From the NCBI RefSeq assembly GCF_003151075.1, contig NZ_CP029482.1:2542001-2606000 (forward strand): a DNA stretch of 64,000 nucleotides, read 5' to 3'. Origin of the DNA: Pseudomonas sp. 31-12 (lineage in GTDB: Bacteria; Pseudomonadota; Gammaproteobacteria; Pseudomonadales; Pseudomonadaceae). The position numbers were made by a program, and so were the translations under genes. The notes below the pieces were generated by a model. That model had not been told where the DNA came from, did not search any database, and saw nothing but the letters and a program-made list of their open reading frames with translations. This document shows, one piece after another, positions 16,433 to 23,966 of this stretch. How positions within the stretch are numbered: position 1 is the stretch's first letter; every line of letters begins with the position of its first letter.

Positions 16433-17448
16433 GCCGGCACCTCATCGACAGTCAGCACCCGCAGCAACGTTGCGTCCCAATCGAGCCCGACTGCCGTGCC
16501 TTCGGTCAGCGGTGCCGAACCGTCGTTGCGGCGCACCACGCTGAGTTCGCCCAAGGTCGTCGAGACGCCGTATAACCATTGGCTGCCGAGGAAGAAACGG
16601 CTGACAATCTTGCCTTGCAGGCGACCCTGGCCCTGGTCGCGCAAATCGATTTTTTCCGGGCGCAGGCTCAGGGTCAGGTCACCGTCTCTTTGCACCTGGA
16701 CCACGCCGGCGGCATCACGCTCGCCGGGCAGCAAATTGGCTTTGCCGACGAAGCCGGAAATGAACTCGGTGCGCGGGTGTTCGTAAAGGGTGTAGGGCGC
16801 ATCGATCTGGGTGATGCGCCCGGCCTGCATCACCACCACGCGGTCGCTGATCGACAGCGCTTCGGATTGATCGTGGGTCACCATCAATGTGGTGATCCCG
16901 ACTTCGCGCTGGATGCGGCGGATCTCGAATTGCATCTCTTCGCGCAAGTTGGCGTCGAGGTTGGACAGCGGCTCATCGAGCAGCAGCACCGGCGGCTCGA
17001 TCACCAGGGCCCGGGCCAGTGCAACACGCTGGCGTTGGCCGCCGGAGAGTTCCCGAGGGTAACGCTCGGCGTGCTGATTGAGGCGCACCAGTTTGAGCAC
17101 GCGATCGACCCGCTGTTGCAACTCGGCAGCGGGCACTTTGCGCATCCGCAAGCCAAAGGCGACGTTGTCTTTGACGGTCATGTGCGGGAACAGCGCGTAA
17201 CTCTGGAACACCACGCCCAAACCACGGCTGGCGGGTTTGGCGTGGGTGATGTCGCGACCGTCGAGCAGGATGCGCCCGCTGCTGACTTCGACGAAGCCGG
17301 CGATCATTTGCAGGGTGGTGGTTTTGCCGCAGCCGGAGGGGCCGAGCAGGGACACGAATTCGCCTTTCTCGACCGAGAGGTCGGTGGCGACGACGGCGTC
17401 GATCTCGCCGTAACGTTTGCCGAGTCCTTCAAGTTGCACAAAAGCCAT
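16429..17448 (-). CDS. ABC transporter ATP-binding protein (PotA/PotG-like)
   Basis: 339 aa. Walker A GPSGCGKTT (about 37-45), Q-loop VFQSYALFPHMTV, signature ELSGGQRQRVALARAL, Walker B LLLDEPLSNLD, H-loop VTHDQSEAL, followed by a C-terminal TOBE-like domain (LSLRPEKIDL). It is the first gene of the leftward operon, so the operon promoter should lie in 17449-17691, shared with the divergent IclR gene. Confidence 0.93.
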   Translation of the reverse strand: MAFVQLEGLGKRYGEIDAVVATDLSVEKGEFVSLLGPSGCGKTTTLQMIAGFVEVSSGRILLDGRDITHAKPASRGLGVVFQSYALFPHMTVKDNVAFGLRMRKVPAAELQQRVDRVLKLVRLNQHAERYPRELSGGQRQRVALARALVIEPPVLLLDEPLSNLDANLREEMQFEIRRIQREVGITTLMVTHDQSEALSISDRVVVMQAGRITQIDAPYTLYEHPRTEFISGFVGKANLLPGERDAAGVVQVQRDGDLTLSLRPEKIDLRDQGQGRLQGKIVSRFFLGSQWLYGVSTTLGELSVVRRNDGSAPLTEGTAVGLDWDATLLRVLTVDEVPA

Positions 17449-17629
17449 GACTGCGCTCCACCTGAGATTGTTATGCGTCGCCCGAAGGCGCGCTTTTTTG
17501 TATGGGCAGATACGAAAGGTGTTGCTGGGTGCGTTGGCGCTCGACTTCAGTCGGCTGCCGCTGTTGTTCGAATCGCCCCTGTCTGGACGCAGAGTAGGAC
17601 GAAGCCTAGGATGGGCTCAATGGCCTATT

Positions 17630-17667
17630 TCACTGAAGCGATGACTATTTTCAGTTTCATTCAGTGA
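17630..17667. promoter_or_regulatory. Inverted repeat TCACTGAA-N22-TTCAGTGA, candidate IclR operator
   Basis: Exact 8-bp inverted arms (17630-17637 and 17660-17667), centres 30 bp apart, about three helical turns. They lie 25-62 bp upstream of the iclR-type start and in the divergent promoter region of the ABC/dehydrogenase operon. An extra TTCAGT copy lies between the arms. This position fits an autoregulated local repressor; the assignment is inference. Confidence 0.45.
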
Positions 17668-17691
17668 GTAAATTTATTGTCGAGAAATCAC

Positions 17692-18528
17692 ATGCCTGAT
17701 TCCATTGAGCGGAATGAAAACAAAAATGAAGTCGGTGTCGGGGCTGTTTCCAGACTGTTTGCGGTATTGCGCAGCCTGGGTGACACCGTCGAGGGCGGGG
17801 AACGAGTGACGCAACTGGCGCAGCGCATCGGGCTGTCGCAACCGACCACCCACCGCTTGTTGCGCAGTTTGATGGACGAAGGCATGGTCGAGCAGGATGC
17901 ACGCAGTAAACGCTATCGCCTGAGCCTGGAGTTTTTCGCGTTGGCGGCGCGGGCCGGCAACACCGGAAACCTGCGCGAACTGGTGCGGCCGTCGTTATTG
18001 CGGCTGTCGGCTTCGTTGGGGGATTCGTTGTTTTTGCTGGCGCGCAGCGGCTTTGATGCGATCTGTCTGGACCGCAGCGAAGGGCCGTTTCCGATTCGCA
18101 CCTTTACCGGCGATATCGGTGGGCGGGTGGCGCTGGGTGTGGGGCAGGGCAGCTTGGCGATTCTGGCGTTTCTGCCGGAGGAGGAGCGCGATACGGTGAT
18201 CCATTACAACTTGCCGCGGCTCAAGGATTTTCACCTGTACGACGAGGTGTTCCTGCGTTCGGAAGTCGAGAATGTGCGCACGCTGGGTTACGCCGGGCGC
18301 AACACTGGCGTGCTGCAAGGCATGGCCGGGGTGGCAGTGCCGATTCTGGATCGCGAGGGGCGGGCCGTGGCGGCGTTGAGCGTAGCCACGGTGAGTGATC
18401 GCCTGGGGCCGGATCGTTTGCCGACGGTGGTGGAGATGCTCAAGCGCGAAGCGGCGTTGATCGGGCCGCGGATCAATCCGTTTGATCCGTTGTTGCGCAG
18501 GCCATCCCAAGTATTCGGGCAGGGCTGA
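17692..18528 (+). CDS. IclR-family transcriptional regulator
   Basis: 278 aa from ATG 17692; a TTG at 17677 is in frame but less likely. N-terminal winged helix (AVSRLFAVLRSLGD...RVTQLAQRIGLSQPTTHRLLRSL, about 15-60) and a C-terminal IclR effector-binding domain (FTGDIGGRVALGVGQGSLAILAFLPE; GMAGVAVPILDREGRAVAALSVA). It is divergent from the transporter/dehydrogenase operon and is the likely regulator of it, with the transported amine or opine or its product as possible ligand. Confidence 0.9.
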   Translation: MPDSIERNENKNEVGVGAVSRLFAVLRSLGDTVEGGERVTQLAQRIGLSQPTTHRLLRSLMDEGMVEQDARSKRYRLSLEFFALAARAGNTGNLRELVRPSLLRLSASLGDSLFLLARSGFDAICLDRSEGPFPIRTFTGDIGGRVALGVGQGSLAILAFLPEEERDTVIHYNLPRLKDFHLYDEVFLRSEVENVRTLGYAGRNTGVLQGMAGVAVPILDREGRAVAALSVATVSDRLGPDRLPTVVEMLKREAALIGPRINPFDPLLRRPSQVFGQG

Positions 18529-18553
18529 CTACAGGCCAAAATCCACCACATGT

Positions 18554-18649
18554 CCCTGTGGGAGCGGGCTTGCCCGCGATAGCGCTGGATCAGTCACCAT
18601 CATTGGTGGATGTGCAACCGCTATCGCGGGCAAGCCCGCTCCCACAGGG
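18554..18649. repeat. REP doublet, GTGGGAGCGGGCTTGCCCGCGA family
   Basis: Arms CCCTGTGGGAGCGGGCTTGC and the inverse, enclosing a short loop. It lies between the convergent iclR-type and anti-sigma genes. Confidence 0.9.
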
Positions 18650-18661
18650 TATGTGGTGTGG

Positions 18662-19414
18662 TCAGAACTGGGTGGTCTGCTTGAGCATCTGCGCCGCCGG
18701 TGTATCGCTCGGGCTGACCATCGCATAGTTGTAACCGGCGCCGGACCAATACTCGGCCTGTAATTCACCATCGCTGCGACTGCCCCGAGGCAGCAGGTTG
18801 TTTTTCGGCCCGGGTGGTCGCACGTAGAAGCTGATCTTGTGCCCGCCCTGATCCTCGTAAACCACCATCGCCGCCGGCCCTTGCTCGGTGCTGAGCAAAC
18901 GGCCGCTGACCGGTTTGAATCCCGAATCCGACAAGTCCGGCAGGCGATTGGCGTGAGAGAAATAGCGGTCGAGCCAACCCTGCATGTCGCCGTCGTCGCT
19001 GACCTTGTAGTCGGCCGGCAGGATGCCTTGCTGGGCGATCAAACGGTAAGCCTGCATCGCATCGGTCATCGGCGGTGACGCGCTGACCAGCGTCATTTCC
19101 CGCGCCTGCCAGCCGCTCAATCCGCCCACGCTGACGGCGATCAACAGCACCGCAGCGCTGGCCAGATGACGGCGGGACTGGCGTTTGATTCGTTGGCGGA
19201 TCAACGCCGGGTCGAGGTCCGGGTTGGCCGTGTAGTGCAACGCGCCGCTCATGGCCGCGCGCAGTTGTTGGGCGTCCTGCTGCCAGTCGCGCACTTGCGC
19301 GGCGGTTTCCGGATTGCTCGCCAAGTAAGTCTCGACCAGGCGTCGGTCGGCGTCGTTGAGTTGATGATCGACGTAGGCGTGCAGGTCGCGTTCGCTCGGG
19401 GGCATGCTGATCAT
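18662..19414 (-). CDS. Anti-sigma factor (membrane-anchored)
   Basis: 250 aa. The N-terminal cytoplasmic part starts MISMPPSERDLHAYVDHQLN, the usual opening of ECF anti-sigma proteins, but lacks the zinc-binding cysteines. One membrane helix lies at about 84-103 (HLASAAVLLIAVSVGGLSGW), followed by a periplasmic domain of ~145 aa. Its ATG overlaps the sigma-factor stop by 4 bp. It should hold the sigma factor inactive until an oxidative or envelope signal; the signal is unknown. Confidence 0.88.
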   Translation of the reverse strand: MISMPPSERDLHAYVDHQLNDADRRLVETYLASNPETAAQVRDWQQDAQQLRAAMSGALHYTANPDLDPALIRQRIKRQSRRHLASAAVLLIAVSVGGLSGWQAREMTLVSASPPMTDAMQAYRLIAQQGILPADYKVSDDGDMQGWLDRYFSHANRLPDLSDSGFKPVSGRLLSTEQGPAAMVVYEDQGGHKISFYVRPPGPKNNLLPRGSRSDGELQAEYWSGAGYNYAMVSPSDTPAAQMLKQTTQF

Positions 19415-19917
19415 TTGAGTATCCGCAGAGAAGGGCTGGTGATTTCGCCGTCGCTGAGTTGGCGCAGGGCCTGACGGGCGCGGGACAGGCGGGACATCAC
19501 GGTGCCGGTCGGGACGTCGAGAATCTCGGCGACCTCTTTATAACTCAAACCTTCCACCGACACCCAGAGCAGCAGCGCGCGCTGTTCAGTGGTGAGCTGG
19601 TCGAAGGCTTGCAGGGTGGATTGGGCAATCACGGTGCGTTCTACCGACGGCTCGGCATCGTCACGGCCGGTAAAGAATTCGAGCATCCGCGCGTAACGCC
19701 GGGTGCGCCGATGAGCGTCGAGAAATTGCCGGTAAAGAATAGAAAACAGCCAGGCGCGCAAGTCGCCCTCGGCGCGTTTGTCGCCCCAACTCGACAGGGC
19801 GCGCTCCAGGCTCGACTGCACCAGATCGTCTGCGCTGCTGGGATTGCGTGTCAACGACACGGCAAACCGGCGCAGTCTGGGAATGATTTCTCTGAGTTGT
19901 TCGTCGATATCGTTCAT
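19411..19917 (-). CDS. ECF RNA polymerase sigma factor
   Basis: 168 aa from ATG 19917; the frame opens at GTG 19935. Region 2 includes SADDLVQSSLERALSSW and WLFSILYRQFLDAHRR; region 4 includes LSYKEVAEILDVPTGTVMSRLSRARQAL. It forms an operon with the anti-sigma gene and is divergent from the peroxidase/cytochrome b operon. Matching GGAATA-N15-CGTC elements lie in front of both operons, so autoregulation and control of the peroxidase genes are likely. Confidence 0.92.
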   Translation of the reverse strand: MNDIDEQLREIIPRLRRFAVSLTRNPSSADDLVQSSLERALSSWGDKRAEGDLRAWLFSILYRQFLDAHRRTRRYARMLEFFTGRDDAEPSVERTVIAQSTLQAFDQLTTEQRALLLWVSVEGLSYKEVAEILDVPTGTVMSRLSRARQALRQLSDGEITSPSLRILK

Positions 19918-19958
19918 GAAGTTCTGACTAGTCACTACGCTGTGGTGAGTGTCAGGGA

Positions 19959-19983
19959 GACGCCCGCCATTGGAGGTTATTCC
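19959..19983 (-). promoter_or_regulatory. ECF-type promoter of the sigma/anti-sigma operon
   Basis: On the minus strand, GGAATA (19983-19978), 15-bp spacer, CGTC (19962-19959). The same hexamer, spacer length and tetramer occur in the opposite direction at 20012-20036. The expected start point is about 40 nt upstream of the sigma ATG. Confidence 0.7.
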
Positions 19984-20011
19984 ACGCCTGAAAAAATAAA
20001 TACCGGGCGAT

Positions 20012-20036
20012 GGAATAAAGCGGTGTGGCGTACGTC
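20012..20036 (+). promoter_or_regulatory. ECF-type promoter of the peroxidase operon
   Basis: GGAATA (20012-20017), 15-bp spacer, CGTC (20033-20036), followed by the peroxidase ATG 45 bp downstream. It is identical in core sequence and spacing to the divergent copy ahead of the sigma gene. Confidence 0.7.
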
Positions 20037-20080
20037 TGCTTGTTTCTTCTCACTTGTGGCCGATGGCCCTGGAGTCATTC

Positions 20081-21172
20081 ATGGTAGATCGCTCATCTCC
20101 GCCCACCCGGCCACCCTTGAGTGCCGCGAGCCGGGCATTTCGCCTGGCCGGCATTGCTGTGGTCGTCGCTGTTTTGGCCGGGGCTTTTGCCTACGTCAAC
20201 GGCACACTCGACCCACAGCGCTTGACGCCGAAAAAGCTGATCAATGTGCTGGAAACCAACAACGGCGTGCACCCGGGGTTTCGCCGTAACCACTCCAAAG
20301 GGGTGTGCGTGATCGGGCATTTCGAGAGCAGTGGCGAGGCACGCAGCTATTCCAGCGCCCAGGTCTTCAGCGAGCCGCAGACCCCGGTGGTCGGGCGTTT
20401 CGCATTGCCTGCGGGCAATCCCTACGCGCCTGACAACAGCGTGCCGATCCGCAGCATGGCGTTGCGTTTCACCCAGGCTAACGGTCAGCAATGGCGCACC
20501 GGGATGAACAGCATGCCGGTGTTCCCGGTGGGCACGCCTGAAGCGTTCTATCAATTGCAGCAAGCGCAATCGCCGGACCCGGCCACCGGCAAGCCGAACC
20601 CCGCGGCGGTTCCGGCCTTCTTTGGCGCTCACCCGGAAGCCGCGCCGTTCCTGGCCTGGATCAAGACTGCCAAGCCGTCGGCCAGTTATGCGACGGAGAC
20701 CTACAACAGTGTCAACGCGTTTTACCTGGTGAACGCGGCCGGTCAGCGCCAGGCGGTGCGTTGGAGCATGACGCCGATTGCTCAGGATGCGGCGGGTGCC
20801 ACGGCGCCTGAAGGGGCTGACTTCCTGGAAAAAGACCTGGTGCAACGTTTGTCCGCCGGGCCGCTGCGTTGGCAGTTGAACATCACCCTGGCGAACGCCG
20901 GTGATCCGGTCAACGACGCCAGCAAGGCCTGGCCTGACGGCCGCAAAGTGGTGAACGCCGGCACCTTGGTGCTGGAACGCACGCAACCGCAACTCGACGG
21001 CGAATGCCGTGACATCAACTACGACCCCCTCGTATTGCCGGCCGGTATCGAAGGTTCCGACGACCCATTGCTCGCCGCGCGCTCGGCGGGGTACGCCAGT
21101 TCCTACCTGCGCCGCACCAGTGAAGTCAAACAGTTGCCTGCCGCCAACGCTAAACAGGAGGCTCATCAATGA
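20081..21172 (+). CDS. Catalase-family (SrpA-like) heme peroxidase, membrane-anchored
   Basis: 363 aa from ATG 20081, with CTGGAG six bases upstream. One N-terminal helix (FRLAGIAVVVAVLAGAFAYV, about 17-37) anchors or exports it. The catalase-like core has VHPGFRRNHSKGVCVIGHFE (distal histidine in NHSKG), VVGRFALPAGNPYAPDN and IRSMALRF. It is shorter than true catalases and resembles the catalase-related peroxidase group that works with a cytochrome b partner. It overlaps the cytochrome b gene by 4 bp. Likely role: periplasmic peroxide removal using respiratory electrons. Confidence 0.87.
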   Translation: MVDRSSPPTRPPLSAASRAFRLAGIAVVVAVLAGAFAYVNGTLDPQRLTPKKLINVLETNNGVHPGFRRNHSKGVCVIGHFESSGEARSYSSAQVFSEPQTPVVGRFALPAGNPYAPDNSVPIRSMALRFTQANGQQWRTGMNSMPVFPVGTPEAFYQLQQAQSPDPATGKPNPAAVPAFFGAHPEAAPFLAWIKTAKPSASYATETYNSVNAFYLVNAAGQRQAVRWSMTPIAQDAAGATAPEGADFLEKDLVQRLSAGPLRWQLNITLANAGDPVNDASKAWPDGRKVVNAGTLVLERTQPQLDGECRDINYDPLVLPAGIEGSDDPLLAARSAGYASSYLRRTSEVKQLPAANAKQEAHQ

Positions 21173-21711
21173 GCGCTCAACCTAACCATTTCGCACCGTT
21201 GGCGCGGCTGCTGCATTGGCTGATGGCGCTGATGATCATCGCAATGCTGTTTATCGGCGCGGGCATGGTGGCCTCGGTGTCCGAGCGGCATGAATGGCTG
21301 ATCCATCTGCACGAACCCTTGGGCATCGCGATTCTGTTGCTGGTGATTGTGCGGCTGGTGGTGCGTTTTTCCACGCAGCAACCCCCGTTGCCGGCGGACT
21401 TGCCCGGTTGGCAGGTGATAGCGGCGAAGGCTTCGCATGTTTTGCTGTACGCGTTGATGCTGGTTTTGCCGCTGCTGGGCTGGGCGATGATTTCGGCGGC
21501 GGGGGACCCGGTGATGCTCAGCAATTCGATTCAGTTGCCGTCGATCCTGCCGGCCAATGCACAGATGTTTGCGTTTCTGCGCAAGGCTCATGGGTATCTG
21601 GCGTATCTGCTGTTTCTAACCGTGCTGTTGCATCTGGCAGCAGCGTTGTTTCACGGTTGGGTGCGACGTGATGAGGTGCTGGATAGCATGTTGCGCGGGA
21701 AGGATCGCTGA
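21169..21711 (+). CDS. Cytochrome b561-type membrane protein
   Basis: 180 aa with four membrane helices. Candidate heme histidines: His in ARLLHWLMALM (helix 1), HLHEPLGIAILL (helix 2), KASHVLLYALML (helix 3) and KAHGYLAYLLFLTVLLHLAAALFH (helix 4). It probably passes quinol electrons to the peroxidase encoded just upstream, with which it overlaps by 4 bp. Both are expected to be under the local ECF sigma factor. Confidence 0.9.
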   Translation: MSAQPNHFAPLARLLHWLMALMIIAMLFIGAGMVASVSERHEWLIHLHEPLGIAILLLVIVRLVVRFSTQQPPLPADLPGWQVIAAKASHVLLYALMLVLPLLGWAMISAAGDPVMLSNSIQLPSILPANAQMFAFLRKAHGYLAYLLFLTVLLHLAAALFHGWVRRDEVLDSMLRGKDR

Positions 21712-21716
21712 TGACC

Positions 21717-21848
21717 TGTAGCAGCTGGCGCAGCCTGCGTTCGGCTGCGAAGCGGTCGTAATTCGGACACCTCGGTTGATATGAAAGACCGCGGTGTTTG
21801 GTTTTACGACTGCTTCGCAGCCGGACGCAGCCTTCGGCAGCTGCTACA
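21717..21848. repeat. REP doublet, TGTAGCAGCTGGCG family
   Basis: Left arm TGTAGCAGCTGGCGCAGCCT and right inverted arm ending GGCAGCTGCTACA. It has the same family as the copy at 7085 and lies between convergent genes. Confidence 0.85.
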
Positions 21849-21860
21849 TGGACCGCGTTG

Positions 21861-23012
21861 TCAGCGCAGGGTATCGACCATATCGGCAACGGTCGTCAGC
21901 ACGTCCTTGCCCAATTGCTTGGAGCGCTTGCCCGACCAACCAGTCAGTGCGTTGGGCGCGTCGTTGTTGTCCTTGAAGGGCATTTCCAGGGTCAGCGACA
22001 GGCAGTCGTACTTCTGACCAACACTGTTACAGGCCAGCGTCATGTTGGCCTTGCCCGGTTCGTCGCGGGTGTAGCCGTGCTTGGTCTGGAAGTCCTTGGT
22101 CAGGTGTTTCAGATGATCGCGGAAGTGGGTTTCGAGTTTTTCAATCCGCGGCGTATAACCCGGGTTGCCTTCGCAACCGGCGGTGAACACGTAGGGGATT
22201 TCCTCATCGCCATGGATGTCGAGGAACAAGTCGACGCCGTACGCTTCCATTTGTTGCTGAACGAACAGCACTTCCGGGCTGATTTCCTGGCTGGCGCTCT
22301 GCCAGGCGCGGTTCAGGTCCTGGCCCATGGCGTTGGTGCGCAGGTGACCGTGAAAGGCACCGTCCGGGTTCATGTTCGGCACCAGGTACAGGTCGGCGCT
22401 GGCCAGCAGTTTGTTCAGGACCGGGTCGTCGTGCTTTTCCAGACGTTCGATCACACCTTCCATGAACCACTCGGCCATGTGTTCGCCGGGGTGTTGCTGG
22501 GCAATCATCCAGACCTTGCGCTGACCTTCGGCGCCGGTGCCTTTACGCAATAACTGGATGTCACGACCTTCCGCGCTTTTGCCGGTCGCCAGCAGCTCGG
22601 CGCCGGCCTTGGTCTGCGCCTGTTCGATCAGCCAGTCATGACGGCCACGGCTGTAGGGTTCGAAATAGGCAAACCAGGCGTGGGTGGCCGTGGCTTCGAG
22701 GCTGAAACGCAGGCAGTCGCCTTCGAAGATGGTCGGCACGCGGAACCAGTTGACGTGGTCGTAGGACGCCACGGCCTGATAACCGTCCCAGGCCTTGTTA
22801 TACGAGGACTTGCTGGCATTGTTCAGTCGAAACCAGTGCTCTTGACCGACGTGCAGACCGCTGGCCTTGAAATGGAACCACTGGAAATGTTGGCTGCGGG
22901 TGTCGGGTTTGATGGCGAGCAGGGCTTGAAGTGGATTGCTGATGTCCAGCACTTCAATGTTGCCGCTGTCGAAATTGGCGCTGATGTCGAAAGAAGATTT
23001 AGCCACGGTCAT
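21861..23012 (-). CDS. M14-family zinc carboxypeptidase, cytosolic (CCP/AGBL-like)
   Basis: 383 aa with no signal peptide. An N-terminal beta domain (about 1-125) with WFHFKASGLHVGQEHWF is typical of the cytosolic carboxypeptidase N-domain. The catalytic domain has the zinc site HPGEHMAEWF (His and Glu), the third ligand in LDIHGDEEIPYVF, substrate residues in NMNPDGAFHGHLRTNAMGQDLNRAW, and the catalytic glutamate in SLTLEMPFKD. Eukaryotic relatives remove glutamates from tubulin tails; the bacterial substrate is unknown. It stands alone, downstream of prrF in the same direction. Confidence 0.88.
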   Translation of the reverse strand: MTVAKSSFDISANFDSGNIEVLDISNPLQALLAIKPDTRSQHFQWFHFKASGLHVGQEHWFRLNNASKSSYNKAWDGYQAVASYDHVNWFRVPTIFEGDCLRFSLEATATHAWFAYFEPYSRGRHDWLIEQAQTKAGAELLATGKSAEGRDIQLLRKGTGAEGQRKVWMIAQQHPGEHMAEWFMEGVIERLEKHDDPVLNKLLASADLYLVPNMNPDGAFHGHLRTNAMGQDLNRAWQSASQEISPEVLFVQQQMEAYGVDLFLDIHGDEEIPYVFTAGCEGNPGYTPRIEKLETHFRDHLKHLTKDFQTKHGYTRDEPGKANMTLACNSVGQKYDCLSLTLEMPFKDNNDAPNALTGWSGKRSKQLGKDVLTTVADMVDTLR

Positions 23013-23287
23013 AGTCGATTCCTGAATATGATTTTTATGGCTGCTACTTTACACGCTGGGAGGGGAAAAACCGGGGGAAATTGCGGGTTAAAAGGGGGGC
23101 GTCTTCCTTGACGCAGACGCAGCTTAGAGACTGTGCTAGTGATTCTCAAGTGCTATTTTTCTTTAGTTTGGGCCAATGATGCCGGGCTTCTCTTGCCAAT
23201 GGATATTCTTTTGATATCATCCGCGCCAATCGAATTCGCAACACTTGAAGACTTCATTAGCCTGAAGCCAAAGCCAGAATAACTGGC

Positions 23288-23401
23288 AAAAAAAAGACCC
23301 GGCAAAAAGCCGGGTCAAAAACCGTGATTAGCCTGATGAGGAGATAGTCCAGGAGACCGACCTAAGGTCTCTTGGTCCATCGACTGATCTCGCGATCAGC
23401 T
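23288..23401 (-). ncRNA. prrF: PrrF iron-responsive small RNA
   Basis: About 114 nt on the minus strand. The 5' hairpin CTGATCGCGAGATCAG, the conserved central pairing region CTCCTCATCAGGCTAATCAC, and a rho-independent terminator (GACCCGGC/GCCGGGTC at 23296-23316 followed by eight U) match the PrrF family in order and spacing. PrrF RNAs are made when iron is scarce and, with Hfq, repress iron-rich proteins such as SodB and TCA enzymes. A Fur box and a -35/-10 pair lie directly upstream. It lies between the M14 peptidase and DUF6124 genes and has only one copy in the window, in keeping with non-P. aeruginosa species where the two prrF genes are separate. Confidence 0.93.
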
Positions 23402-23404
23402 GAA

Positions 23405-23437
23405 TGCAATAATAATCATTCTCGTTTGCAAGTCAAA
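23405..23437 (-). promoter_or_regulatory. Fur-regulated promoter of prrF
   Basis: Minus-strand -35 TTGACT (23436-23431), 16-bp spacer, -10 TATTAT (23414-23409). It is overlapped by GAGAATGATTATTATTGCA (23423-23405), which matches 13 of 19 positions of the Fur consensus GATAATGATAATCATTATC. Fe-Fur binding would cover the -10 and block transcription. Confidence 0.82.
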
Positions 23438-23495
23438 TGATTTTATCTGCTCGATTGGAAAATTCTTTTCCGTCTTCCTCAGCAGAGCGTCCGAC

Positions 23496-23837
23496 TCAGA
23501 CGCTCTGATGCCCCTGTAAAGAGCGATCAATCATCGCCTTGGCCATGTCGATCATATGCACCGTCGAAAAGGCCAGATCGCGCCTTGCGCCGTTCAGGTT
23601 GCTGGCCGACTCGTAGGCCGTCGCCGCGGCACACCGCAACAGATCCGACGCATGCACCAGCGCCTCTTCACCGCTGACGGCAGGGTTCACATCAAAAAAT
23701 CGCTCCTCGACCACCGCTTCTGACACAGTTGGTTTCAAGTAATAGTCCAAGGCTTTTTGCGCGGCGGCGTTACCTTTGGGCGAGGTGAGGGTGGTGTCCA
23801 TTTGCATATCCGACAGGTCATTGCTGGGTAACGTCAT
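23496..23837 (-). CDS. DUF6124/DUF3077-family small protein
   Basis: 113 aa from ATG 23837; the frame is open much further but the upstream part is antisense to the S24 regulator. The pattern AAAQKALDYYLKPT, then VSGEEALVHASDLLRCAAATAYESASNLNGARRDLAFSTVHMIDMAKAMID is characteristic of this Pseudomonas-specific family, which is helical and has no known function. No membrane segment. It is divergent from the S24 regulator, 129 bp apart. The ribosome site is not obvious at this start (GGAG lies 14 nt away). Confidence 0.75.
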   Translation of the reverse strand: MTLPSNDLSDMQMDTTLTSPKGNAAAQKALDYYLKPTVSEAVVEERFFDVNPAVSGEEALVHASDLLRCAAATAYESASNLNGARRDLAFSTVHMIDMAKAMIDRSLQGHQSV

Positions 23838-23966
23838 GGCGATGGCAAGCTCCGTGATAGATTCAGATCCGTGAAACAATCCTAGTACGAACTGTATTTG
23901 TGACGAGAATTTAAATACTACAATTTGTGTTTTGTTGCTCGGAGTCCGCGACGTATCGTGCCGCCC

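Noticed and set aside
20054..20080. Longer start for the peroxidase
   Set aside because: The upstream codons lack a ribosome site and spoil the N-terminal anchor. ATG 20081 has CTGGAG at the right distance.
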